NCBI RefSeq assembly: GCF_028748065.1
Contig: NZ_CP118166.1
Span: forward strand, 2,681,501 to 2,745,500
Reading direction: 5' to 3'
Origin: Hyphococcus flavus
GTDB taxonomy: Bacteria; Pseudomonadota; Alphaproteobacteria; Caulobacterales; Parvularculaceae
DNA: 64,000 nt
The translations under genes and the position numbers were made by a program. The notes under the pieces were generated by a model. That model made no database searches, was not told the DNA's origin, and saw only the letters and a list, made by a program, of their open reading frames with translations. This document shows, in pieces, positions 28,295 through 37,050 of the stretch (positions are counted from its first letter, which is position 1; each line of letters starts with the position of its first letter).

Positions 28295-28743
28295 TCCGTA
28301 GGCGGTGTATAAGTGCTGCTGCCGGCGTCATGCGAAATGCCTTGCAGTTCTTTTGGGATGTAGTTCTCGTCATGTTTAGCGAGAATTGTCTCGGCGACGA
28401 AGACGCCATCGGCGTTGAATGAGCCTTGTGCGATCATGCCCTGACCTTCTCGAAACAGGTCCGGCACAATCCCGGCATAAGTGACAGGCAGGGTCGCCTC
28501 GCCGTCGGTCACGCGAAACGTGATCTCGAGGCCCTCGCCATGTGCAAGGCTTCCTTCGACGACCATGCCGCCAAGACGGATGCGCGCGCCTGGTTCGATG
28601 CTTTCCGCTTGCGCTTTGCTGGGTGTATAGAAATAGGAAATATTCTGTTCGAGCGCTGCGAACACAAGCCAGGCGGCCCCGCCCAGAATGACGGCGGCGG
28701 CGGCAATGAGGCCCAGACGGCGGCTACGATGGAGCGGTTTCAT
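28291..28743 (-). CDS. ccmE: Cytochrome c maturation heme chaperone CcmE
   Basis: Periplasm-facing heme chaperone anchored by one N-terminal membrane segment (about residues 10-30), 150 aa. The heme-binding His124 and Tyr128 are seen in AKHDENY (HxxxY); the OB-fold core includes [12 protein letters not shown] and [16 protein letters not shown]. It accepts heme from CcmC and passes it on to the lyase. Here it is transcribed away from ccmABCD, starting about 130 bases from ccmA; in many genomes it follows ccmD. Confidence 0.94.
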   Translation of the reverse strand: MKPLHRSRRLGLIAAAAVILGGAAWLVFAALEQNISYFYTPSKAQAESIEPGARIRLGGMVVEGSLAHGEGLEITFRVTDGEATLPVTYAGIVPDLFREGQGMIAQGSFNADGVFVAETILAKHDENYIPKELQGISHDAGSSTYTPPTD

Positions 28744-28871
28744 GGCGTTAATCTATGCGTTCTTTCGTCTCTTCACAAACAGGCATTTCCTGCGCGCATT
28801 GTCGCGCGGCGGTTGCGTGCTGGGCGAAACCCGTTCTAATGCTTGAAGTTTTGTGCAGCCTAGGGACGTTG

Positions 28872-29495
28872 ATGGAGCCATACGCGCAGCAGATCGGATT
28901 TGAGGCGGAAAACGCCGGGTGCGACCGCGCCGGTGAGCCTGTTGTGCGCGGCGTATCGTTTTCATTCTCGCCTGGTGATGCGCTGCAGTTATTCGGGCCG
29001 AACGGCTCCGGCAAGTCCAGCCTGTTGTCGATGTTCGCGGGGCTCATTCCGCTGGCGGAAGGCGCGCTTCGCTGGCATCTCGGCGATGAACAATCAGCAA
29101 CGCCGTTTGAGCAGTCTGTTTTTTTTCTCGGTCATGACGCAAGCGTGAAACCATCGTTGACGGCGAGGGAAAACCTTTCTTTCTGGGCGGCGTGTTATGG
29201 CGCCGGGAAAGAGCGGATTGACGCGGCGATTGATTCGGTGAAGGCAATGACGTTTGCTGACTTGCGCGCGAGCCGTTTATCGGCGGGGCAGCGCAGGCGC
29301 ATCGATCTTGCGCGCGCGGTTCTGGCGGACCGTCCCGTATGGCTGCTCGACGAACCGGCGGCCGCCATTGATAGCGATGGCGTAGAAGTTATCCGCAACA
29401 TGATCGCCGAACATCGCGCGCGCGGCGGGCTTGCGATTATTGCAACGCATGATCATCTGGGTTCAGGCTATCAGCGGCTGGAGCTTGGGCGATGA
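28872..29495 (+). CDS. ccmA: Heme exporter ATP-binding protein CcmA
   Basis: ABC ATPase of cytochrome c maturation, 207 aa from the ATG at 28872 (behind TAGGGAC). Walker A FGPNGSGKSS, signature SAGQRRRIDLARAVL, Walker B VWLLDEPAAAID, and the H-loop ATHDH. Works with CcmB to release heme-loaded CcmE from CcmC. Earlier in-frame starts would give an atypical Cys-rich N-terminus. Its stop overlaps the ccmB start (ATGA). Confidence 0.93.
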   Translation: MEPYAQQIGFEAENAGCDRAGEPVVRGVSFSFSPGDALQLFGPNGSGKSSLLSMFAGLIPLAEGALRWHLGDEQSATPFEQSVFFLGHDASVKPSLTARENLSFWAACYGAGKERIDAAIDSVKAMTFADLRASRLSAGQRRRIDLARAVLADRPVWLLDEPAAAIDSDGVEVIRNMIAEHRARGGLAIIATHDHLGSGYQRLELGR

Positions 29496-30154
29496 CCGGC
29501 GCGATACTCTCACGTGATTTGAAAGTTGCGTTCCGTTCCGGTGGCGGATGGTTTTACGCACTGTTCTTTTTCGCTGTATTTACTGTGCTTGCGGCGATTG
29601 CGTTTGGACCGCAACTGTCGGCGTTGGCTTCTGCGGCGCCAGCGGCGTTGTGGCTGGCGGTCGCGCTTTCCATTCAGTTTTCTGCAGCGGATATTTTTGA
29701 ACATGATCTTCGCGACGGGTCGTTACGTGCCTTTGCGGCGGAGCAGGGCGGGCTCATGCCCTACTGGCTTGCGAAGGCGCTGGCGCTGGCGCTGACCTCC
29801 GCCTTGCCGATGATTATTGCGGCGCCGTTTTTCATGACCATGCTTGGCGTTCCGTTCGCACATGGGTTAGGCGCAGCGGTACTGCTTGTCATTGGGGCGC
29901 CGGGTTTGCTTTTTGTTTCGCTCTTAACAGCAGCTTTGGCTGGGGGGCTCCGGGCAGGCGGACTATTGGCGACGATTATCGCCGCCCCCTTCGCTGCGCC
30001 ATTACTGATCTTTGGCGTCAGCGCAACGAAAATCGTTTTTGCTGGAAACGGTATTGGCTCGCCCGAAACCTTGATTTTAGGCGCCTTGAGCCTCTTTATG
30101 GCGGCGGTAACACCGTGGTTCGCGATTACTGCTTTGCGCGTCAGTTTGGAATAG
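29492..30154 (+). CDS. ccmB: Heme exporter membrane protein CcmB
   Basis: Integral membrane partner of CcmA, 220 aa, with about six hydrophobic segments. The N-terminal SRDLKVAFRSGGGWFYALFFFAVFTVL and the ADIFEHDLRDGSLRAF segment are family marks. Overlaps ccmA by four bases; ccmC begins 13 bases later. Confidence 0.92.
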   Translation: MTGAILSRDLKVAFRSGGGWFYALFFFAVFTVLAAIAFGPQLSALASAAPAALWLAVALSIQFSAADIFEHDLRDGSLRAFAAEQGGLMPYWLAKALALALTSALPMIIAAPFFMTMLGVPFAHGLGAAVLLVIGAPGLLFVSLLTAALAGGLRAGGLLATIIAAPFAAPLLIFGVSATKIVFAGNGIGSPETLILGALSLFMAAVTPWFAITALRVSLE

Positions 30155-30167
30155 AGGGTGACGACAC

Positions 30168-30914
30168 ATGTGGAGCCGTTTTTCCAATCCGGCGAAGTTT
30201 GAAGAATTCGCTCGCGTCGCGGGGCCAATCGCATTCTGGATTTTCGCTCTCTGCGCCGCTTTCGGCGTTATCGTCGGTTTGTTCATCGCGCCGGCGGAAC
30301 AGTATCAGGGTGAGTCGGCGCGGATCATGTATGTGCACGTCCCGGCGGCGTGGATGGCGATGGCGTCCTATTCGTTTATTGCGTTCATGAGCCTTGTCGC
30401 ATTTGTCTGGCGGCATAGTCTTGCTGATGTGGCGGCGCGTAGTGCTGCAGCGCCGGGGGCTGTGTTTACCGCGCTTGCGCTTTTCACAGGCGCCGTGTGG
30501 GGCAAACCGACCTGGGGCGCGTTCTGGGTTTGGGACGCGCGATTGACCTCAATGCTTCTCTTGCTGTTCATCTATTTCGGATACATGGCGGTCTGGCAAG
30601 CAGTGCCGGAACGGGCGCGCGCGGCACGTTTCGCGCGAATTCTGGCGCTCGTCGGATTTATCAATATTCCGATTATCAAATTTTCCGTCGACTGGTGGAA
30701 TTCATTGCATCAGCCGGCGAGCATCATCAGGGCTGATGGCCCGACTATTGATCCCAGCATGTTATGGCCGCTTTTTGCGATGATCATCGCCTATACGGCG
30801 TTGTTCACATGGCTGGTGTTTCTTGGCATGCGAGCTGAGCTTGCAGTATTGCGAATGGAAAAGCGCGGGTCGCGAGCGCCAAGCAGGCCTGTCGGCTCAG
30901 TGACGGAAAGTTAG
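30168..30914 (+). CDS. ccmC: Heme-handling membrane protein CcmC
   Basis: 248 aa with about six transmembrane segments. It carries the tryptophan-rich WWD-type region GAVWGKPTWGAFWVWDARLTSML and the histidines expected to hold heme: MYVHVPAAWMA and WWNSLHQPASI. It presents heme for covalent attachment to CcmE. Followed four bases later by ccmD. Confidence 0.95.
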   Translation: MWSRFSNPAKFEEFARVAGPIAFWIFALCAAFGVIVGLFIAPAEQYQGESARIMYVHVPAAWMAMASYSFIAFMSLVAFVWRHSLADVAARSAAAPGAVFTALALFTGAVWGKPTWGAFWVWDARLTSMLLLLFIYFGYMAVWQAVPERARAARFARILALVGFINIPIIKFSVDWWNSLHQPASIIRADGPTIDPSMLWPLFAMIIAYTALFTWLVFLGMRAELAVLRMEKRGSRAPSRPVGSVTES

Positions 30915-30918
30915 TACA

Positions 30919-31050
30919 ATGGATTTCGGTTCGCACACGCCATACATTCTCGCGGCTTATGGAGCGTCAATCCTGGTGCTTGGCGGATTGATCACCCTGC
31001 GCGTACGCTGGTTTCGCAACGTGATGAAGAAAGAAAAAAACAGCCGCTAG
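30919..31050 (+). CDS. ccmD: Small membrane protein CcmD
   Basis: 43 aa, one transmembrane segment (AAYGASILVLGGLITLRVRW) after an N-terminal MDFGSHTPYI, then a basic tail MKKEKNSR. This is the classical CcmD pattern, and it sits directly after ccmC, where ccmD normally is. In family members it helps release holo-CcmE. Its stop overlaps the convergent thiol-disulfide gene by four bases. Confidence 0.88.
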   Translation: MDFGSHTPYILAAYGASILVLGGLITLRVRWFRNVMKKEKNSR

Positions 31051-31892
31051 CCCGCTGCTTCTTTCGCTTGTTTGATTTTTTCTTTCACCAGATCCTCGTC
31101 AAAGCCGGGAACAAAGTCCACAAATTCGCCGTTTAACGAAGCGATGATGAACGCAGGCGTATAATCAATGCCCAACGCGCCGGCGAGCTGATGGTTCTCG
31201 GTGATAATGCTGACAATCTCGCCTTTTTCGATCTCCGCTTCCATTTTCGCCACATCGAGCCCGTTATCGCGCGCGATTTTCTGCACGCGTTCCTTTGTGA
31301 GCACGCCGGATGAATTCAGCATGGCAAAGTGAAATTCTAGAAACTTGCCCTGTTCGCGGGCGGCGAGCGCCATCTCGGCTGCATATTCGGACTCTTTACG
31401 CAACAATGGAAGTTCGCGGAAAACGACCTTCACGTCGCTGTCGGTTTTTGTGATCTCTTGCACCAGACCTGCGGCGCGTTTGCAGTATCCGCAGTGATAA
31501 TCAAAGAGTTCGATGACGGCGACTTTTGCCTGTTGCGGGTTTTTGCCGGCAACATAACCAAAGGCCGGGTCGGTCAGCAGGTTAAGGTTTTCAGATACGA
31601 GCTGGCGAGTTCGCGCCTCATCGGCGGCGCGTTCACGGGTGCTGTAGACGTTGACGGCTTCGATGATGACTTCAGGGTTGTCCAGCAAATACGCCCGGAC
31701 CAAATCGCGAATTTCATCTTCTTGTAAATCCGAGAACGATGTTTCAAGTTTTTCGGACTCTCGAGGCGCGTGAGAGGCAGCTTCATCTCGTGGCGTATTG
31801 TCAGTCTGTGCGGAAGAAAATCCGACAACGATCGCTCCCAAAACGAATGCACCGGCCAGCGCCGCGCCAATTGCTGTTTTAACCTTCAACAT
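31047..31892 (-). CDS. DsbA/DsbG-like thiol-disulfide protein
   Basis: Exported thioredoxin-fold protein, 281 aa. N-terminal hydrophobic segment at about 7-27, an alpha-helical leader rich in charged residues (50-110), then the thioredoxin domain with CGYC at 134-137 (VIELFDYHCGYCKRA) and the cis-proline region YTPAFII. It resembles the COG1651 group, not CcmG. Neighbourhood: convergent with ccmD and downstream of the M48 protease on the same strand, an arrangement I recall in other alphaproteobacteria. A disulfide isomerase/oxidase role in the periplasm is likely; partner unknown. Confidence 0.85.
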   Translation of the reverse strand: MLKVKTAIGAALAGAFVLGAIVVGFSSAQTDNTPRDEAASHAPRESEKLETSFSDLQEDEIRDLVRAYLLDNPEVIIEAVNVYSTRERAADEARTRQLVSENLNLLTDPAFGYVAGKNPQQAKVAVIELFDYHCGYCKRAAGLVQEITKTDSDVKVVFRELPLLRKESEYAAEMALAAREQGKFLEFHFAMLNSSGVLTKERVQKIARDNGLDVAKMEAEIEKGEIVSIITENHQLAGALGIDYTPAFIIASLNGEFVDFVPGFDEDLVKEKIKQAKEAAG

Positions 31893-31953
31893 AAATACCC
31901 CTCGAGATGTTCATCATATTTCTTATTCGTGTGAAGCAGATGCCGTTTGCGCC

Positions 31954-33429
31954 TCAGCGACCGCCCTCATTGATCACAATGGGGTCGGGAACGTCGGGCC
32001 GGTCAGATTTTTCTTCAGGCGCGGGAAGAGGTTTGGGTGCGTCTTCTTCGACACCGGTGGGCAAGGGCTGACCGCCGCCTTCAGGCTGCGTCGCCATGAT
32101 GATATCGGCTGCTTGCCGCCATTCCGGTGTGCCGCGCCTGATGCCGCGCATGGCGCGCCGTGCGAACCGGTTTGCATCCGCCTTCGCGCCCAAATGGAAT
32201 CGTGACTCCGCCGTTGCAAGGTCCGCAAGCGGTTCTTTTCCTTGCGCGCCATAGACGCGGGCCAGTTCAAACCACGCATAACTGTTGTCCCGTTCAAGAA
32301 TAGTCGCCCGTTTCAACTCCTGCTCAGCTTCTTGCAACTGCTCGGGCCCGCCAGCGCCAAGGAGGGCGCGTCCGAGGTTAATCCGAAACAGCGCGTTGTC
32401 GGGCACGAGTTCAATGGTCCTACGGTGCGGCTCAATTGATTCCAGCGTCCGTCCGTATTCAAACAGTATTTGCCCCTCAAGTTCCCGATAATAAGGATTA
32501 TCGGGGTGCGCCTCAGTTAAGGTCCGAACTTCTTTCAAGGCATTTTCGATGTCTGAGTATTTGTAATGCGCAATAGACCTTGCGTAATGCGCGGGCTCTG
32601 ACTGATCCGACAACGGATATTCGCGAAGGGTCTGATTTGGTTCCTGGAGAAAGCCCTTGATTTTCGCCTGAATAAGACGAAGACGGTGGATTTCCTCCGG
32701 GCTGTCTTCTTTTTCAAAATAGGGAGACTCTTGCGCACGCTCTTTCAACGCACTCAATCGCGTATTCGCCATCGGGTGAGTTTGAAAATAAGGGTTGATC
32801 CTGTTGCCCGTTATGATCTGAGAATTTCTCATCCGGCCCCATAGATCCAGCGCGCCTTGGCTGGAATGACCCACGCGGTCGAGAAACGTTATAGATAGTT
32901 GGTCAGCGGTCGATTCCTGACCACGGCTATATTTCAGAAAATTCGCCGTGCCGACTGTTTGGCCGAGGCTGAACAATCCAAGCCCCGCGTCAGGCGCTCC
33001 GGCGGCGACGGCGCCTGCAGCCAGGACAAGCCCGACCAGCATGGGCACGCCGGCATTTGATGCAGCGTCTTGAGTACGCGTTGAATGGTTTGCCTTCAGG
33101 TGCCCGGCTTCGTGAGCGATGACGGCTTCGAGTTCGTTCGGTGTTTCGACAAACGTGATCATGCCGCTGTTCATGCCCATGTACCGCCCGCCGGCGAAGG
33201 CGTTGATCGACTGATCGTTGACGATAAGAATTTCGATCGAGCTGGGAGGAAGACCGGCAGCCTCGAAAATCGGCCACGAATAATCTTCGAGATATTTTTC
33301 GATCTCGGCATCCCGCAACAGCGATATGCCCTGCGCCTGCGCGGCGGGGCCGGCGACCGCCGTGGCCGCCGCCATCGCCGCTATCACCATCCGCCGGAAA
33401 AAGTTTCGTTGGGACCGGGATCGAGACAT
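31954..33429 (-). CDS. Periplasmic M48 metalloprotease with TPR domain (BepA-like)
   Basis: 491 aa from the ATG at 33429, which has AGGAA eight bases before it; an ATG at 33447 is also in frame. Signal peptide MSRSRSQRNFFRR then a hydrophobic stretch ending AQAQG. Zinc protease motif HEAGH at residues 106-110 with downstream ESTADQLS (third ligand region). The C-terminal half is helical TPR-like repeats (ALKEVRTLTEAHPDNPYYRELEGQIL and others). BepA proteins act in outer-membrane protein quality control. The proline-rich C-terminal tail is probably unstructured. Confidence 0.88.
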   Translation of the reverse strand: MSRSRSQRNFFRRMVIAAMAAATAVAGPAAQAQGISLLRDAEIEKYLEDYSWPIFEAAGLPPSSIEILIVNDQSINAFAGGRYMGMNSGMITFVETPNELEAVIAHEAGHLKANHSTRTQDAASNAGVPMLVGLVLAAGAVAAGAPDAGLGLFSLGQTVGTANFLKYSRGQESTADQLSITFLDRVGHSSQGALDLWGRMRNSQIITGNRINPYFQTHPMANTRLSALKERAQESPYFEKEDSPEEIHRLRLIQAKIKGFLQEPNQTLREYPLSDQSEPAHYARSIAHYKYSDIENALKEVRTLTEAHPDNPYYRELEGQILFEYGRTLESIEPHRRTIELVPDNALFRINLGRALLGAGGPEQLQEAEQELKRATILERDNSYAWFELARVYGAQGKEPLADLATAESRFHLGAKADANRFARRAMRGIRRGTPEWRQAADIIMATQPEGGGQPLPTGVEEDAPKPLPAPEEKSDRPDVPDPIVINEGGR

Positions 33430-33572
33430 AGTCAATTTCCTACTCATACGCCTTATTTTATGCGGACTTTACGCCGATTTCGAGGCGCCGGGACACCGGC
33501 GCCGAAATTGTGAAAACCTAAAAATGGCTGGAGCGCCAGCTATACAACGTTTGAGCAGGGAAAATCAGTCGC

Positions 33573-36401
33573 TTAAGCGTTGCTGTTGCGGCTCCACCAG
33601 CCCCTTTTTTTAGGTTTCGGCGGCGAGGGTTGAGGCGCCTCCGCCAGATCAACAGGTTGTTTCGCCTCAGGCGCTTGTTCCGGCTGTGGCTCGGGCGCTT
33701 TTGCGTCGTCCGGGGATTCAGCGGCGTGTTCGTGCGACGACCCATTGGTCTTGACGGGTTTAGCCGCCTCTGTAGCGTCTGAATTGCTCTTGATTTCTGT
33801 TGTCGGTTCATCGGATGCAGTCGAAGTGTCGCCAGCGTCAGAAGGCGCGGTGGCATCCGGTTCATCATCAGACTTTTTGCCGTCATCACTCGAAGATTCT
33901 TTAGCGGCCTCACTCTCGGTATTCGTTTCTTCGCTCCGGTTGCGGCGATTGCGGCGCCCGCCGCGACGCCCGCGCCGGCGGCGCTTGCGTGCGCCGTCGT
34001 CATCATCACCTTCGCTGGTGCGAGACTCTTTTTTGTCTTCGTTGTTGTCGCTGTCCTGATCTTCGCTGTCTGCTTCGGATCGGTCATCGCGCGGGGAAGC
34101 GTCTTTTCTGCGGCGCCGGCGGCGGCGTTTCTTACGGTCGCCGCCTTGTTCGTCAGACTCGTTATCTACATCCGGTTCGGAAATGTCTTCTGCGTCGATC
34201 ATTTCTTTTTGGTCGGCGGTGACAACGGCGCTCGCTTCTGGACGTGGTTTCGGCGTGCCGCTTTTTTCGAGCGTGTAGTCGTCACCAGCTTTTTCACGGT
34301 CAGGAACGATCTCAATCGTTACGCCATGTTCTTGCTCAATCCGCCGCAGCCATTCTCGGTGCTGGTTGAGAATGTAAACTGCAACATCAATTGACGCGTG
34401 CGTCGCGATTATTCCCGCTTTGCCCGAAACAGCGTCGCCTTCGATAGCGCGTAGAATTCTGAGAGCAGCCATCTCCGCTGAACGGATAACGCCAGCGCCA
34501 ACGCATGTGGGGCAGCTTTGCGTCGTACCGTCAACGATACCCGAACGGCGGCGCTGACGAGACATCTCAAGCAGACCGAAATTTGAGATTCGGCCAAGTT
34601 GAATGCGGGCCCGGTCTGACTTGATCGCGTCTTTCAGCGCCTTTTCGACTTTACGATTGTTGCGCGGCTCTTCCATGTCGATGAAATCAAGGACGATAAG
34701 ACCGGCAAGGTCGCGCAGGCGGAACTGTCGCGCTGCTTCATAGGCGGCTTCGATGTTCGTCTTAAGGGCGGTCTGTTCAATGTTGCGTTCGCGTGTCGCC
34801 CGGCCGGAGTTGACGTCAATCGCCACCAGCGCTTCGGTCTGGTGGATGACGATATAGCCGCCGGATTTGAGTCGCACCGTCGGCTGATACATGCCGTCAA
34901 GCTGTTGCTCAACGCCGTGTTTAAGGAAAATCGGCGCTTGATCCTTGTACGGCTGAACGAACTTCGCGTGAGACGGCATCAGCATTTTCATGAAGTCTTT
35001 GGCTTCACGATAACCGTTCTCGCCTTCCACCTGAACTTCGGAAATATCCTTGTCGTACAAATCGCGAATGGCGCGTTTGATCAGGCTTGCTTCTTCGTAG
35101 ATGAGGCAGGGCGCAATCGATTTCAGCGTCAGTGTGCGGATGGTCTCCCATAGCCGCAGGAGATAATCATAATCGCGCTTGATTTCCGTCTTAGTGCGCT
35201 TGGCGCCGGCGGTGCGGATGATCAGTCCCATACCCTGCGGCACGTCCAGGCTATCGACTGCGCGGCGTAATCGCCGGCGGTCCGCCGAATGCGGAATTTT
35301 TCGGGAAATGCCGCCGCCGCGCGCGGTGTTGGGCATAAGCACGCAATAACGGCCAGCCAGCGACATGTATGTTGTCAGCGCTGCGCCTTTGTTGCCGCGT
35401 TCTTCTTTAACGACCTGAATAAGCAGAATTTGCCGGCGCTTGATAACTTCCTGAATTTTATAGTTGCGCAGTAACTGGGAACGACGGCGTTTGGCGTCTT
35501 TATACCGTTCAAACAGCGCCTGACGTTTCTTTGCAGCTGACTTTGCTTTCTTTTCTTCAGCGCTATCGTTTTCTTGCTCGTCGCCGGCCTCCTGTTCGGA
35601 CGCCTCTGCTTCGCTGCTGTCAGAATCAGCCTCGGCGGTCAACATCTCTGCTTCATCGTCTTCAGAAATGTCTTCTGCAAAATCGCTTTCCGACGTTCCA
35701 TCGGCGTCGCCGTCATTTTCTTCGGCGGCTTTGAAAGGTTCAGCAGGGGCGTCTTCAGCGTCTTGCGAATCGCCGACGGTTTTTTTGGCGGGCTTCGTAT
35801 CGGCGTCAGCGTCTTCTTCGCCGTCTTGTTCTTCTTCTTCCTCTTCTTCGGAAGAGGCGTCTTCCACATCGCTGTCGATGTCGTCGTCTTCGTCGGTTAT
35901 CTCGGCTTTAGCGGAAACGCGTTTGCCGTCTTCATCGGAAAGGTCATCGCCAGCATCGCCGTCCTCGTTAGCAGCGGTTTCTTTACGGCTGCTTCGTTTG
36001 GCTTTTTTGCGAGGCGGTGCGTCATCGTCCTCATCGTGGTGATGGTCGTCGTGATGATCGTCCTCATCTTCGTCGCCGCGCTGTGCGAGTTCCAGCTCGG
36101 CGGCCAGTTCGGCGACTTCGGCCTCAGCATCCTGCAAGGCGCGACGGTCCGAAACGGGGATCTGGTAGTAGTCCGGGTGAATTTCACTGAAGGCGAGAAA
36201 GCCGTGGCGATTGCCGCCATAATCGACGAAGGCCGCCTGTAGTGAAGGTTCAACGCGGGTGACCCGCGCCAGGTAAATATTGCCTCTAAGCGGCTTTCGC
36301 GCCGCCGATTCGAAGTCGAAATCCTCGACTTTCCCATTGTCGAGCACCGCGACGCGCACCTCTTCGGGGTGGGCCGCGTCGATCAGCATCTTTTTTGTCA
36401 T
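33573..36401 (-). CDS. rne: Ribonuclease E
   Basis: Endoribonuclease core of the RNA degradosome, 942 aa. The ATG at 36401 follows CGGAG; the longer frame lacks a site. The S1 domain starts at about residue 38 and is interrupted at about 84-317 by a 230-residue Asp/Glu/His-rich insertion, then resumes (VIKRRQILLIQVVKEERGNKGAALT). Catalytic Asp529 (VAIDVNSGRAT) and Asp572 (IVLDFIDMEEPRN); Zn-link Cys630 and Cys633 (CPTC). The C-terminal third is low-complexity, with arginine-rich blocks for RNA binding alternating with acidic stretches, ending GWWSRNSNA. Large S1 insertions are known in alphaproteobacterial RNase E. Confidence 0.95.
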   Translation of the reverse strand: MTKKMLIDAAHPEEVRVAVLDNGKVEDFDFESAARKPLRGNIYLARVTRVEPSLQAAFVDYGGNRHGFLAFSEIHPDYYQIPVSDRRALQDAEAEVAELAAELELAQRGDEDEDDHHDDHHHDEDDDAPPRKKAKRSSRKETAANEDGDAGDDLSDEDGKRVSAKAEITDEDDDIDSDVEDASSEEEEEEEQDGEEDADADTKPAKKTVGDSQDAEDAPAEPFKAAEENDGDADGTSESDFAEDISEDDEAEMLTAEADSDSSEAEASEQEAGDEQENDSAEEKKAKSAAKKRQALFERYKDAKRRRSQLLRNYKIQEVIKRRQILLIQVVKEERGNKGAALTTYMSLAGRYCVLMPNTARGGGISRKIPHSADRRRLRRAVDSLDVPQGMGLIIRTAGAKRTKTEIKRDYDYLLRLWETIRTLTLKSIAPCLIYEEASLIKRAIRDLYDKDISEVQVEGENGYREAKDFMKMLMPSHAKFVQPYKDQAPIFLKHGVEQQLDGMYQPTVRLKSGGYIVIHQTEALVAIDVNSGRATRERNIEQTALKTNIEAAYEAARQFRLRDLAGLIVLDFIDMEEPRNNRKVEKALKDAIKSDRARIQLGRISNFGLLEMSRQRRRSGIVDGTTQSCPTCVGAGVIRSAEMAALRILRAIEGDAVSGKAGIIATHASIDVAVYILNQHREWLRRIEQEHGVTIEIVPDREKAGDDYTLEKSGTPKPRPEASAVVTADQKEMIDAEDISEPDVDNESDEQGGDRKKRRRRRRRKDASPRDDRSEADSEDQDSDNNEDKKESRTSEGDDDDGARKRRRRGRRGGRRNRRNRSEETNTESEAAKESSSDDGKKSDDEPDATAPSDAGDTSTASDEPTTEIKSNSDATEAAKPVKTNGSSHEHAAESPDDAKAPEPQPEQAPEAKQPVDLAEAPQPSPPKPKKRGWWSRNSNA

Positions 36402-37050
36402 TTTTATAGGCTCCGCAATGCGGGGCTGGGCCGCGCGCATTGCTTATGTTTGGTCGCCGGGGAGTACACGCGCGCCGTCGTTCGCGCGCCAGATTGGCGG
36501 CGTTCCGGGGCATATGGGCGTTTTGTCTCATCAGCGAAGCTGTATCCTATGCATGGTCCGGACGGGCGCCTCGGGCCAGCGGTTCAAAAATTTGGCGCTT
36601 TGAGCGCCGATTTGCTCCTCGCGCTTCCGACTGTTTTCGTCCTAGGACAAGAGCCGGTTCCGCGGGCCGGCGTCAGGAGCAGCCGGCGGTTAAGTTTCTG
36701 GAAAAGCTTGCTTTTTTTGGGCGCTTTCCCGGAAAAATTCTTCATGATGACCTTACCCAACCCAAGGTAGAATAAAGGTCTTTAACTCTCTTTTCGACAG
36801 TATGCGATGTGGCCGATAGGGTCCAATTTCGCAAGTCTTTTTTGACCATGCATGAGTGCGGGGAAAAAGAAAACCCGCCCGACCGGTCCGACTCAGTGTT
36901 CCATGCAAAAGTCGATGAAAGATTAAGGCGTCGTTAACGCTAGCGAAATCAATATGTCGTTTTAAATAAGGGCTGTGCTGCGGCCAAAAAATCAGATCCG
37001 TCAGCAGCGGGGCGGCGGACGTCTTGATAGGTTGTCGCAGGTGCGTATGG
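36402..37050. other. Long divergent intergenic region, probable rne 5' leader
   Basis: About 650 bases without a convincing gene between the rne start and the amidase start. It holds several stems: GGCGCT/AGCGCC at 36594-36608, GCCGGC/GCCGGC near 36668-36689, and GCGGG/CCCGC around an A-rich loop at 36858-36878. RNase E genes elsewhere have long structured 5' leaders used for autoregulation, so part of this is likely the rne leader. Plus-strand frames across it are atypical and lack starts. Promoters for both genes must be here, but I cannot place them firmly. Confidence 0.5.

Noticed and set aside
35574-36242. Plus-strand frame of 222 codons inside rne
   Set aside because: It is the mirror of the Asp/Glu-rich codon region of rne; low complexity on the opposite strand, no ribosome site.
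36440-36775. Plus-strand frame of 111 codons between rne and the amidase
   Set aside because: Composition rich in Arg/Cys/Trp without motif, no ribosome site, overlaps several GC stems; more likely the rne leader.
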